Source: Paenimyroides baculatum
GTDB lineage: Bacteria > Bacteroidota > Bacteroidia > Flavobacteriales > Flavobacteriaceae
Length of the DNA stretch: 64,000 nt
Direction of reading: 5' to 3'
Assembly (NCBI RefSeq): GCF_008629655.1
Contig: NZ_VWSG01000001.1
Coordinates: 393,360-457,359, forward strand
Position numbers and translations under genes: made by a program. Within the stretch, counting starts at the first letter, position 1. Each line of letters begins with the position of its first letter. Of this stretch, positions 52,767 through 61,464 are shown piece after piece. Under the pieces are notes generated by a model. It was not told where the DNA came from. It worked only from the letters and a program-made list of their open reading frames with translations, and ran no database searches.

Positions 52767-53624
52767 TTATTTATTTCTGGTATTTCTGCGTTCGTTTCGT
52801 AACGGGCGTTGTTCAATGATTTTCTTTTTAAAATCTTTACGATCTTTAGTTGGTGCAGGATTTTTATTAACCAAAGGTTTGTCGGTTTTTGGTAAACTGC
52901 CTTCTTCTGTTTTGGTACTTTCGCCAATTAAACGGTTTAGTTCATCCATCTCGGCTTTGGTAATATCTCGGTATTTTCCAACAGGAACATCTAACGAAAT
53001 ATTAATAATACGAATACGTTTCAAGGCAACAACCGTATAATCAAAATACTCGCACATTCTGCGGATTTGACGGTTTAAACCCTGCGTTAAAAAAATACGG
53101 AACGTAGTGCTGCTGATTTTTTCAACCCTACATTCTTTTGTAACGGTATCTAAAATAGGCACACCGGCACTCATACGCTGAATAAAACGGTCGGTAATTG
53201 TTTTGTCAACTGTAACAATATATTCTTTTTCGTGGTTGTTACGTGCACGTAGAATTTTGTTCACAATGTCGCCATCGTTTGTCATAATAATCAAACCTTC
53301 CGAATCTTTATCCAATCTTCCTACAGGGAAAATTCGTTCGGGATAATTAATAAAATCAACAATATTTCCACGAACCGATTGATTGGTAGTACATTCAATT
53401 CCGGCAGGTTTGTTAACCGCCAAATAAATTTTTGGTTCTTCTTTTTCAGTAACCAATGTTCCGTTCACACGAACTTCATCAGTCGGCAACACTTTTGTTC
53501 CCAATTCCGGAATTTTTCCGTTAATGGTTATTCTGCCTTGTTCCAATAATTTGTCGGCTTCACGACGTGAACAATATCCAACCTCCGATAAAAATTTATT
53601 AATGCGTATTCCTTCCTGATCCAT
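52767..53624 (-). CDS. rluF: 23S rRNA pseudouridine synthase (RluF-like)
   Basis: The 285-residue protein has an N-terminal S4 RNA-binding domain (RINKFLSEVGYCSRREADKLL, INGKIPELGTKV) and the RsuA/RluB/E/F catalytic domain with GRLDKDSEGLIIMTND (catalytic Asp in RLD) and LTQGLNRQIRRMCEYF. Sequence features (KEYIVTVDKTITDRFIQRM, TVVALKRIRI) fit RluF, which modifies U2604. After residue ~235 there is a Lys/Pro-rich tail. It lies ten bases downstream of the hydrolase gene in a minus-strand run. Confidence 0.9.
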   Translation of the reverse strand: MDQEGIRINKFLSEVGYCSRREADKLLEQGRITINGKIPELGTKVLPTDEVRVNGTLVTEKEEPKIYLAVNKPAGIECTTNQSVRGNIVDFINYPERIFPVGRLDKDSEGLIIMTNDGDIVNKILRARNNHEKEYIVTVDKTITDRFIQRMSAGVPILDTVTKECRVEKISSTTFRIFLTQGLNRQIRRMCEYFDYTVVALKRIRIINISLDVPVGKYRDITKAEMDELNRLIGESTKTEEGSLPKTDKPLVNKNPAPTKDRKDFKKKIIEQRPLRNERRNTRNK

Positions 53625-53633
53625 TCTGCAAAA

Positions 53634-54494
53634 TTACGATTTAAAGCGGTTGTTTTCTAAAAAATAAACAATTTGTTCGTTCACATCGTCGCTGTACAAA
53701 CTGTGTCCCAAATCATGAGTGGTGTAAAGCGGAATTTCGGGATGTTTCTCTAAAATCTCCAATGTATCGCTGTACGGAACAACTTTATCTTCTTCATCGT
53801 GAATGATTCCAATGGGAATTTTTATTTGATCGACAAACGAACTACTGTTAAAATCGATAGGATCAATAGAAAATCGCTTGGAAAATTCTTTTAGAAAACC
53901 TTGATAGGATCTATGAGAAAGCGAAATCAGGTTTCGATAATTTTCGGTAATTCGTAAAAAACGATTGGGCGCACCTAATGATACAATTTTCTTTACAAAA
54001 TCGGGTTTAAATGTCGCCATGTAATAAAGCATAGTCATACCGCCCAAACTGTGTCCAATTAAAAAATCGGGTTTAAAATGGTTGCAAACTTCATTCACAA
54101 ATTGGCTGTATAAAACGGCGTTTAGTTCTTTGCCGTCGCTTAAACCCTGACCTGGCGCGTCTAAAGCTATAATTCGGTAATTGTGTTGTTTAAGAAAATG
54201 AATAACGCCTTGCCAACGATTGGCGTTACTTTCCCAGCCGTGAATAAGTAAAATGGTTTCTTTTTCGCCAAACCATTCGTAAGTTTGAATATCGTGCTGA
54301 TCTACTTTTAGTTTTTTCATGGCACTTGATCCCAAAAAAGTAGGCAGCGATTTTAAAACGCCTTCACGAGGAACCGAGAACAGCGTATACGCCGTATTTG
54401 CTGCAAATTTTGCATTTAAGTAGTGCAAGGAATTAATGTACAAACCAAAACCTTTTGTAAGAAGCGTGTATTTTAATCTTTTGAAAAACCCCAT
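53634..54494 (-). CDS. Alpha/beta hydrolase
   Basis: The 286-residue enzyme has the lid-and-hydrolase layout: WESNANRWQG oxyanion region after ILLIHG, the nucleophile elbow LIGHSLGGMTMLY (Ser), a catalytic Asp in HDEEDKVVPYSD, and the His in DLGHSLYSDD. It is cytosolic and its substrate is unknown. The ATG at 54494 lies right behind a U-tract terminator, so either transcription reads through or the gene is transcribed weakly. Confidence 0.9.
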   Translation of the reverse strand: MGFFKRLKYTLLTKGFGLYINSLHYLNAKFAANTAYTLFSVPREGVLKSLPTFLGSSAMKKLKVDQHDIQTYEWFGEKETILLIHGWESNANRWQGVIHFLKQHNYRIIALDAPGQGLSDGKELNAVLYSQFVNEVCNHFKPDFLIGHSLGGMTMLYYMATFKPDFVKKIVSLGAPNRFLRITENYRNLISLSHRSYQGFLKEFSKRFSIDPIDFNSSSFVDQIKIPIGIIHDEEDKVVPYSDTLEILEKHPEIPLYTTHDLGHSLYSDDVNEQIVYFLENNRFKS

Positions 54495-54522
54495 AAAAAA
54501 AGCCTCTATTAAATTAGAGGCT
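54495..54522 (-). terminator. Terminator flush against the hydrolase start codon
   Basis: On the minus strand, GCCTCTA / TAGAGGC stem with a six-base loop and a run of seven T ending at the ATG of the hydrolase (54494). It follows the stop of the coiled-coil gene by only a few bases. Confidence 0.8.
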
Positions 54523-54527
54523 TAAAT

Positions 54528-55307
54528 TTATTTTAAATTTTTGATAATCGTATCAATTTTTTCTCTTTCTTCTGCTGCTAAAGCTGCATCAACCAAAATA
54601 CGACCACTGTGTTCGTCTGTCATGATTTTTTTACGACCAGCGATTTCAACTTGAACCTGTGGTGGAATTGTAAAGAACGATCCTGCAGATGCACCACGCT
54701 CAATAGAAACTACAGCTAAACGATTTTTAACGCCGTTTCTAATTCTTGTGTACGCATTTAACAAACGATCTTCAATGATAGCAGAAAACTCTTCTGATTT
54801 TATAACCAACGCTTTTTCTTCACGCTCGGTTTCTGTTAAAATACCGTTTAGTTCGTTTTCTTTGTGCTTTAAATGGTTTGTTTTAATATCTAATTTTTCA
54901 GATGTCTGTGAAATTAAATTCTTTTTATACTCCATATTAGCTTTAAACTCTTTAATGTGTTTTTCAGCTAATTCAATTTCTAACGTTTGGTATTCAATTT
55001 CTTTTGTTAAAGAGTTGAATTCGCGGTTGTTACGAACGTCTTTTTGTTGATCGGTGTATTTTTTTATTGCTTCTTTGTGAGATTCAATTTCGCTTTTCTT
55101 TGTTTTAACCTGCTCTTCAACAGTTTGCACCTCGTTGTTAAGCTTTTCTAAACGCGTGGTAAGCCCGGCAACTTCATCTTTTAAATCATCAACCTCAAGA
55201 GGTAATTCGCCTCTCATGTTTCTAATTTCGTCAATTCGTGAATCAATCAATTGTAAGTCGTATAACGCTCTTAATTTTTCTTCAACAGTTTCTGCTTTCT
55301 TTGCCAT
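54528..55307 (-). CDS. Coiled-coil zinc-ribbon family protein with degenerate ribbon
   Basis: The 259-residue protein has a long antiparallel coiled coil (residues ~10-190, e.g. LRALYDLQLIDSRIDEIRN, VEEQVKTKKSEIESHKEAIK) followed by the C-terminal C4-ribbon-like domain of the DUF164/YbbB-type family. In this protein the four ribbon cysteines are replaced: GASAGSFFTIPPQVQVEI and TDEHSGRILVDA stand where CSGC and CEYCGRI are usual. It lies in one operon with the nif3-like gene upstream (three bases), so it probably acts with that protein. It cannot bind zinc in the usual way. Confidence 0.85.
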   Translation of the reverse strand: MAKKAETVEEKLRALYDLQLIDSRIDEIRNMRGELPLEVDDLKDEVAGLTTRLEKLNNEVQTVEEQVKTKKSEIESHKEAIKKYTDQQKDVRNNREFNSLTKEIEYQTLEIELAEKHIKEFKANMEYKKNLISQTSEKLDIKTNHLKHKENELNGILTETEREEKALVIKSEEFSAIIEDRLLNAYTRIRNGVKNRLAVVSIERGASAGSFFTIPPQVQVEIAGRKKIMTDEHSGRILVDAALAAEEREKIDTIIKNLK

Positions 55308-55309
55308 AT

Positions 55310-56404
55310 TTATAGGTAGTTAACCGGATTTGTTTTAATGCTTGATAAAATAATTGCAAAAGTACGTATTTTTTTTGATAGATAATCAAAAATATAATTT
55401 TTTACATAACGCTCACTTTCAAAATGACCAACATCGGCTAATAAAATAATGTTTTCAGCCTGATAAAAATCGTGGTATTTTAAATCGGATGTTACCAATA
55501 CATCAGCATTTTGAGCTTTTGCCGCCGCAATTGCAAAACTGCCCGATCCACCTAAAACAGCCACTTTTTTTACTTTTTTATTCAAGAAATCGGAATGACG
55601 AATGCCGCCTGTTTCAACTTTGTTTTTTACTGATTGAAGAAAATCGATTTCTGAAATTTCATTTTCTAACTCACCAATCATTCCTAAACCGATATTTTGA
55701 TGTTGGTTTTCTAATTTTGTGATTTCGTGCGCAACTTCCTCATACGGATGACTTTCAAAAAGCGCTTTTAAAATGTTTTTTTGCAGATGTTTTTCAAAAG
55801 TAACTTCCAATTTGAATTCTTCCACTTCGGTAAAAACATTTTGAGTACCAATTACCGGATTACTGTCGTTGTTTCCTGTAAAAGATCCAATCCCAGCCGA
55901 AGTAAAACTGCAATCGTAATAATTTCCAATAGCTCCGGCACCGGCATTAAACAAGGCTTTTTGAACATTCGTTAAATGATCTTTCGGAACAAAAGTGGTT
56001 AGTTTAAAAATGAAATCCTGTTTCGGAATTAAGATTTTTGTATTGATCAACCCCAAAGTATCGCACAAAATTTTGTTTACGCCCAGTTTATGATTATCCA
56101 ATCCGGTGTGAACTGCGTAAATGGCAACATCGTTTTTAATGGCTTTAATAACGGCGCGTTCCACATAATTTTTACCTGTAATTTTCTTTAAACCCGAAAA
56201 AAGTATTGGGTGAAAACACACAATTAGGTTGCAATTTTTTTCAATGGCCTCGCTAACAACGCTTTCCAAAACATCGTGACAAACCAGAATGCCTGTAATT
56301 GTTGTATTTGGATCGCCAACAAGCAAACCTACATTGTCAAAATCTTCGGCATAGGCTGTGGGCGCCATTTCTTCTAAAATCGGAATAAGTTGTTTTAACT
56401 GCAC
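55310..56404 (-). CDS. Nif3-like dinuclear metal center protein
   Basis: The 364-residue protein belongs to the NIF3/YbgI family, with IPILEEMAPTAYAEDFDNVGL and metal-binding CFHPILFSGLKKI, HTGLDNHKLGVNKIL and LLADVGHFESER. Residues ~125-240 form the extra domain inserted in long members. The protein is likely hexameric with two metal ions per site; the biological role is debated (GTP cyclohydrolase-related). The start is GTG at 56404, behind a perfect TATCTTTG at 56425. It precedes the coiled-coil gene by three bases. Confidence 0.92.
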   Translation of the reverse strand: MQLKQLIPILEEMAPTAYAEDFDNVGLLVGDPNTTITGILVCHDVLESVVSEAIEKNCNLIVCFHPILFSGLKKITGKNYVERAVIKAIKNDVAIYAVHTGLDNHKLGVNKILCDTLGLINTKILIPKQDFIFKLTTFVPKDHLTNVQKALFNAGAGAIGNYYDCSFTSAGIGSFTGNNDSNPVIGTQNVFTEVEEFKLEVTFEKHLQKNILKALFESHPYEEVAHEITKLENQHQNIGLGMIGELENEISEIDFLQSVKNKVETGGIRHSDFLNKKVKKVAVLGGSGSFAIAAAKAQNADVLVTSDLKYHDFYQAENIILLADVGHFESERYVKNYIFDYLSKKIRTFAIILSSIKTNPVNYL

Positions 56405-56424
56405 AATATCATTTTTAGTGTATT

Positions 56425-56432
56425 CAAAGATA
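56425..56432 (-). promoter_or_regulatory. Minus-7 element of the nif3-like operon
   Basis: TATCTTTG on the minus strand, perfect TAnnTTTG, 20 bases before GTG 56404. A divergent plus-strand element lies at 56444. Confidence 0.6.
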
Positions 56433-56443
56433 AAAATAATCGT

Positions 56444-56451
56444 TATTTTTG
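56444..56451 (+). promoter_or_regulatory. Minus-7 element of the PH-like gene
   Basis: TATTTTTG, perfect TAnnTTTG, 19 bases before ATG 56471. The short 67-base gap carries divergent promoters. Confidence 0.5.
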
Positions 56452-56470
56452 GTACTGTAAATTCGTAAAA

Positions 56471-56961
56471 ATGTATAAAGCATCGTTGGGTAAGTCAGTA
56501 AAAATAAGTTCAATTTTCAGTACAATATTGCTTCTTTCTATTGTTTTTATTTTTAAATTGATTAATAATAATTTTGCACAAGAGGATATTATGTTTCCAA
56601 TTTTTGCTTTAGTCATTCTTGCTATACTAAATTACTCTTATGGTGAAAGAATTTTATGTTATGAGGTTACAAATGAGGGAGTTAAGTTGGTTGAAGGAAA
56701 TAACACAGAACTTATAAGAAAAGATCGTATTCTTGAAGCTAAATTAATCGATAAAAGCGATTTAAAATTTGCGATAAGAACATTTGGAATAGGAGGTGTT
56801 TTTAGCTATTCAGGTACGTTTACAAATAAAAAATTAGGTAGCATGACATGGTATCTTACACGTAAGACAGTTTAGTAATGTTAGTAACCAAAATGGATAA
56901 AATTGTACTTTCGCCAGATAATCATGAAGATTTTTTTAATGAGGTAAAAAAGATAATTTAG
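56471..56961 (+). pseudogene. PH-domain-like membrane protein broken near its 3' end
   Basis: The open frame (134 codons, to 56875) starts with two membrane helices (ISSIFSTILLLSIVFIFKL, IMFPIFALVILAILNYSYG) and a PH-like domain (CYEVTNEGVKLVEGN, FGIGGVFSYSGTF) and stops at TAG 56873. A second frame then reads LVTKMDKIVLSPDNHEDFF and NEVKKII to TAG 56959-56961, matching the normal end of this protein type (VTK-DKIVLSPD). The frame changes near 56862-56885. TAGTG at 56959-56963 overlaps the lpxK GTG start by one base, as coupled genes do, which supports the longer original gene. Confidence 0.55.
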
Positions 56962-57959
56962 TGAAAAACCTGCGCAAAATATTATTTCCTTTTTCGTTGA
57001 TTTATGCAGCTGTAATAAGCTTGCGAAATTTGTTGTACGATAAAGGCATAAAAAACTCAACGGCTTTTAATTTGCCAATTATTGCTGTAGGAAACCTTTC
57101 GGTTGGTGGAACGGGTAAAACTCCAATGGTTGAATATTTAATCAGACTTTTATCAGACAAACATAATTTAGCAGTTTTAAGTCGAGGCTACAAACGTAAA
57201 AGCAAAGGTTTTTACTTGGCAAATGCTACTACAACGATTGAAGAAATTGGCGATGAACCTTTTCAGTATCATTCAAAATTTAAAAATATAAATGTAGCCG
57301 TAAATGCAGACAGGGTAGAAGGAGTGAATACTATTTTGGCTACGTTGACTAAAACTGATGTTGTCTTGCTTGATGATGCTTTTCAACATCGAAAAATAAA
57401 AGCCGGATTTTATATTATGCTGACCGCTTACAACGATTTGTTTTATAACGATGTAGTATTACCTGCCGGAAATTTGCGCGAATGTAAATCGGGGGTTAAA
57501 AGAGCAAATGTTGTTGTGGTTACTAAATGTCCTAAAGATTTATCGGAAGCAGAAATGCTTCAAATAAAAAGTGAAATTGAAATTGACAATGATAAAATTT
57601 TCTTTTCAAAGATTAGTTATCATCTTTCGGTAACAAATAATTCAGAAGAAATTAAAATTGTCGATTTAAAAAATAATTTTTTTGCAGTTGCCGGTATTGC
57701 AAAGCCCGAATATTTTTATGAGTATTTAAATTGTAATAAGAATGATTTTTTGACATTTCCAGATCATCATTTTTTTTCAGATCAAGATATAACAAACATC
57801 ATACATAAAGCAAACGGAAGAAAAATCATCACTACCGAAAAAGATTACATGCGATTACAAAATCTTCTACCAAAAGATCAGTTGTATTACTTACCAATTG
57901 AAATGGATTTTGTGAAAGATTCAAAGGCTTTTGATTTAGAGATTTATAATAGCTTGTAA
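56961..57959 (+). CDS. lpxK: Tetraacyldisaccharide 4'-kinase
   Basis: The 332-residue enzyme phosphorylates the lipid A disaccharide at the 4' position. Membrane-associated N-terminus (ILFPFSLIYAAVISLRNLLY), Walker A GNLSVGGTGKTPMVEYLIRL, SRGYKRKSKGF, and the catalytic region VLLDDAFQHRKIKAGFYIML are seen. The start is GTG at 56961. Its upstream stop overlap suggests coupling with the broken PH-like gene. The length matches the family. Confidence 0.95.
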   Translation: MKNLRKILFPFSLIYAAVISLRNLLYDKGIKNSTAFNLPIIAVGNLSVGGTGKTPMVEYLIRLLSDKHNLAVLSRGYKRKSKGFYLANATTTIEEIGDEPFQYHSKFKNINVAVNADRVEGVNTILATLTKTDVVLLDDAFQHRKIKAGFYIMLTAYNDLFYNDVVLPAGNLRECKSGVKRANVVVVTKCPKDLSEAEMLQIKSEIEIDNDKIFFSKISYHLSVTNNSEEIKIVDLKNNFFAVAGIAKPEYFYEYLNCNKNDFLTFPDHHFFSDQDITNIIHKANGRKIITTEKDYMRLQNLLPKDQLYYLPIEMDFVKDSKAFDLEIYNSL

Positions 57960-57989
57960 AGTATCAAACCTAATTAATAAAATAATCAA

Positions 57990-57997
57990 TAGATTTG
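57990..57997 (+). promoter_or_regulatory. Minus-7 element of the lipoprotein gene
   Basis: TAGATTTG, perfect TAnnTTTG, 18 bases before ATG 58016. It overlaps an in-frame TTG at 57995, which argues against that start. Confidence 0.55.
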
Positions 57998-58015
57998 CAG
58001 AAAATACTTACATTA

Positions 58016-58513
58016 ATGAGAAAGATACTATTTTTAACAGCTGTTTTTGCACTATTTAGCTGCAATAACGAAATTGACGATATATTAAATGATTATAAAA
58101 CAAAACCAAAATCTGAAGATTTACAAGGTTTTTGGCAGTTGAATGGAGTTTATCCTCCCGATTCATTAAAGCGTGATAAAGAAATAGGAATATCACATGG
58201 TTTGGTTGGAATAGGACCAGATGAAATTCTTTATTTAGATAATGAATATTTACGTTTTTTAAGAAAATCATCGGATGACGATTCTTATTATTACAATAAA
58301 AAAGATAGATTGTATTGGTATAATAATGAACAATTTATTAAATCGGTATATGAATCAAGTTACAATACCAAAAATTACCAGAATATAGAAGAATATCAAA
58401 TTCCATATAAATTCGGACAGTCTAAAGACACATTAATTGTTCAAAGTAATAGTAAATGGTTATACCTAACTAAAAAATGGGACATTAAATTTATAGAGTA
58501 TGATTTTAAATAA
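58016..58513 (+). CDS. Hypothetical lipoprotein
   Basis: The 165-residue protein has a clear lipobox (LFLTAVFALFSC, Cys near residue 16) and a mature part rich in Asp, Tyr and Lys (SEDLQGFWQLNGVYPPDSL, YNTKNYQNIEEYQIPYKFG). The rhythm and the GFWQLNG motif suggest a small lipocalin-like barrel, but I do not recognise a family. It stands alone after lpxK. Confidence 0.75.
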   Translation: MRKILFLTAVFALFSCNNEIDDILNDYKTKPKSEDLQGFWQLNGVYPPDSLKRDKEIGISHGLVGIGPDEILYLDNEYLRFLRKSSDDDSYYYNKKDRLYWYNNEQFIKSVYESSYNTKNYQNIEEYQIPYKFGQSKDTLIVQSNSKWLYLTKKWDIKFIEYDFK

Positions 58514-58560
58514 CTAATTGATAGTTAATTTTTTGTATTTTTATTGAAACTATTTCGGTT

Positions 58561-60627
58561 ATGATAAAAATACTACGATTATTAATATTTTTTTCGTGCT
58601 TTTTAGCGTATAGCCAACCTGTTAAATTGTTTAAACAGTACACGGGGCGTTACGATTTTTTTATGATTGGCAATACCATGAATAGTGGTCCCAATGGTAC
58701 AGGTGCGCAGTGTACTATTTTAACACAATCAAGTGCGTTACTTAACTTAAATGCTAATGCAAATATACAGGCTGCGTTCTTATATTGGTCTGGTTCTGGA
58801 ACTTTAGCAGAAGCCGATTTAAATGTAAAATTAAATGGCACACATATAACTGCCCAAAAAACATTTACAACAATTGGACCAACAGGATTAGAGTTTTTTG
58901 GAGCATTTGCAGATGTTACTACTTTTGTAAAAGCTACAGGTAATGTGAATTACACTTTGTCCGATTTAGATTTAACAAACGTTATACCGCCACATTGTCC
59001 AACAGGAAGTAACTACGCAGGCTGGTCCATTGTTGTGATATATGAAGATCTTGTATTGCCAAACAGAGTTGTAAGTGTTTATGAAGGTTTTCAGATTGTT
59101 GATCACACTGGTCAAAATGTTACTATTGCACTAAACGGTTTAAACGTTACCAACGTTAATAACGCAAAAGTTGGTTTTTTAGCTTGGGAAGGCGACGAGA
59201 ATATTGCAGTTGCCGAAGAGTTGAGGATTAATGGTAAAATCGTCAGTAATCCGCCGTTGAATCCTGCTAATAATGTGTTTAATTCTACCAATACCTATAC
59301 TGCAGCAGCAAATTTGTGGAATATGGATATTGATTATTTTCAGGTAGGTAGTTTTATTTCATTAGGCGATACTTCAATGACCGTACATATAAAAACAGGT
59401 CAGGATTTAATCATTGTAAATAATATTCTTGTAGCATTAAGCAGTCTTTTTGCCGATGCTACAATCAATGTTGATAAAATAGATGTTGCTTGTAACAGTA
59501 GAGAAATAAAGGTTAATTATACGGTTTATAATACAAACGGTACCACGCAATTGGTTAAAAATGTTCCAATTGCTTTTTATGCCGATGATGTTTTGGTTGG
59601 ATCATCAACTACAAAAAGCAACATTCCGATAAATGGTTCTGAAATTGGAACAATTACTTTGACAATTCCGGAATCTTTTGGTGATAATTTTACGATAAAG
59701 GCAAGTGTTGATGACGACGGTGATGTAACCAGTACAGTAGTTGAAATAGACGAAACCAATAATACCGATACTGAAAATGTTACCTTAATTTTTGGTCCCG
59801 AAGTAAACAAGCCGAGCGATATCATTGTTTGTGATAGAGACGAGCAAGGATTTGTTATTTTTGATTTAACATCAAAACAGTTTGAAGCCAGTACAAGCAA
59901 CAATGTTAACATTAGTTTTCATGAAAGCCAAGAAGAGGCAGAAAGCGGCACAGGAAAAATTCAGGATTTTGATTATTTCGAATTAAAAAGTCATACTTCT
60001 AAAACTATTTGGGTTCGTGTTGAAGATAAAATTACAGGTTGTGCAAACACCACTTCTTTTAAAATCACAGCGCGAATGAAACCTTTTACAGAGCTAAAAG
60101 AACCTTTAATGATTTGTAATTTTAAAAACAACCCATTGGCAGCAAACTTGTCTTTGGCATATTTGCTTTTGCCGAGAATGTTTCCGTACGTTGATGAAGT
60201 TGAATTGAAATTTTATGAAACCGAAGCTGATGCCGAAGCAGAAATCAATGAAATTACTAATATTAACAATTATCAGCCACCACGTTTTCCGTATATTATT
60301 TATATAAAAGCAAAAGGTAAAACAAAACTTTGGTGCGATAATATTATTCACTTACAGCTAAATGATTGTGTGGTTCCTAAAGGAATTTCGCCTAACGGAG
60401 ATGGCTTGAACGATGGTTTTGATATAGAAATTTTTAATCCAACCGAAGTAAAAATCTTTAATCGTTATGGAATGGAGGTTTACCATCACGGTGAAGGATA
60501 TACCGATCAATGGAAAGGCCAGGACAAAAATACCCGTGAACTGCCATCAGGAACATATTTTTATCATTTTAAAACTTTGTTTGATACTTATGTTGGGTAT
60601 GTCCATTTAATTAAAGAAGTTAGATAA
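58561..60627 (+). CDS. Secreted protein with CARDB-like domain and T9SS type B tail
   Basis: The 688-residue protein has a signal peptide (RLLIFFSCFLAYS, then Q), an N-terminal domain of ~280 residues (ANIQAAFLYWSGSGTLAEAD, GSNYAGWSIVVIYED) of the DUF3344-like type, a CARDB-like Ig domain (PIAFYADDVLVGSSTTK to IDETNNTDTENVTL), and further Ig-like parts. The end (SPNGDGLNDGFDIE, FNRYGMEVY, GTYFYHFKT) is the gliding-motility-associated type B sorting domain. It should be a surface or secreted protein exported by T9SS. It is followed by a strong terminator. Confidence 0.9.
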   Translation: MIKILRLLIFFSCFLAYSQPVKLFKQYTGRYDFFMIGNTMNSGPNGTGAQCTILTQSSALLNLNANANIQAAFLYWSGSGTLAEADLNVKLNGTHITAQKTFTTIGPTGLEFFGAFADVTTFVKATGNVNYTLSDLDLTNVIPPHCPTGSNYAGWSIVVIYEDLVLPNRVVSVYEGFQIVDHTGQNVTIALNGLNVTNVNNAKVGFLAWEGDENIAVAEELRINGKIVSNPPLNPANNVFNSTNTYTAAANLWNMDIDYFQVGSFISLGDTSMTVHIKTGQDLIIVNNILVALSSLFADATINVDKIDVACNSREIKVNYTVYNTNGTTQLVKNVPIAFYADDVLVGSSTTKSNIPINGSEIGTITLTIPESFGDNFTIKASVDDDGDVTSTVVEIDETNNTDTENVTLIFGPEVNKPSDIIVCDRDEQGFVIFDLTSKQFEASTSNNVNISFHESQEEAESGTGKIQDFDYFELKSHTSKTIWVRVEDKITGCANTTSFKITARMKPFTELKEPLMICNFKNNPLAANLSLAYLLLPRMFPYVDEVELKFYETEADAEAEINEITNINNYQPPRFPYIIYIKAKGKTKLWCDNIIHLQLNDCVVPKGISPNGDGLNDGFDIEIFNPTEVKIFNRYGMEVYHHGEGYTDQWKGQDKNTRELPSGTYFYHFKTLFDTYVGYVHLIKEVR

Positions 60628-60664
60628 AAACAAAGCGTTTCAGAAATGAAACGCTTTGTTTTTT
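60626..60664. terminator. Bidirectional terminator
   Basis: Fourteen-bp perfect stem AACAAAGCGTTTCA / TGAAACGCTTTGTT with GAAA tetraloop, between convergent genes ending at 60627 (+) and 60670 (-). Confidence 0.95.
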
Positions 60665-60669
60665 AATAT

Positions 60670-61380
60670 TTAAGCCATTGTTGTATAAACGTTTTGTACA
60701 TCATCGTCTTCTTCAATTTTTTCTAATAATTTTTCAACATCGGCAATTTGTTCTTCGGTAAGTTCTTTTGTTACTTGCGGAATACGATCAAAACCAGATG
60801 AAAGAATTTCCATGTTGCGTTCTTCCAGTTCTTTTTGAATTGATCCGAAACTGTTAAAAGGAGCGTAAATCAAAATTCCGTCTTCGTCTTCAAAAATTTC
60901 ATCAACACCGGCATCAATCAGTTCTAATTCAAATTCTTCCAAATCTAGACCTTCTACTTTTGCAATTCTGAAGTTGCAGGTATGATCGAACATAAACTCA
61001 ACCGATCCTTGTGTTCCCATGGTTCCGTTACATTTATTAAAGTACGAACGAATGTTGGCAACGGTTCTGTTGTTATTGTCTGTAGCAGTTTCAATTAATA
61101 TGGCAATTCCGTGTGGTGCATAGCCTTCAAACAAAACTTCTTTATAGTTGGCCGTATCTTTATCTGATGCTTTTTTAATGGCACGTTCCACGTTTTCCTT
61201 TGGCATATTAGCAGCTTTGGCATTCTGCATAACAGCACGTAAACGGGCATTTGTTTCAGGGCTAGGTCCGCCTTCTTTAACAGCCATAACGATATCTTTA
61301 CCAATACGCGTAAACGTTTTAGCCATTGCCGACCAACGTTTCATTTTTCTAGCTTTTCTAAATTCAAACGCTCTTCCCAT
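60670..61380 (-). CDS. yebC: YebC/PmpR-family transcriptional or translational regulator
   Basis: The 236-residue protein starts MGRAFEFRKARKMKRWSAMAK and contains AVKEGGPSPETNARLRAVM, AKAANMPKENVERAIKKAS and EGYAPHGIAILIE, typical of YebC. Members help ribosomes at polyproline or control quorum-sensing genes, depending on the subfamily. The start is ATG 61380 with TAATTTTG at 61403 upstream. It is a single-gene unit. Confidence 0.96.
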   Translation of the reverse strand: MGRAFEFRKARKMKRWSAMAKTFTRIGKDIVMAVKEGGPSPETNARLRAVMQNAKAANMPKENVERAIKKASDKDTANYKEVLFEGYAPHGIAILIETATDNNNRTVANIRSYFNKCNGTMGTQGSVEFMFDHTCNFRIAKVEGLDLEEFELELIDAGVDEIFEDEDGILIYAPFNSFGSIQKELEERNMEILSSGFDRIPQVTKELTEEQIADVEKLLEKIEEDDDVQNVYTTMA

Positions 61381-61402
61381 TTCTATTTTTATTAATTTTA
61401 CG

Positions 61403-61410
61403 CAAAATTA
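61403..61410 (-). promoter_or_regulatory. Minus-7 element of yebC
   Basis: TAATTTTG on the minus strand, perfect TAnnTTTG, 22 bases before the start at 61380. Confidence 0.5.
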
Positions 61411-61464
61411 TAGAAAAGATGTTTTTCTGTAAAAAAAAACACGAATTATTTTAGCTCAAAAAAC

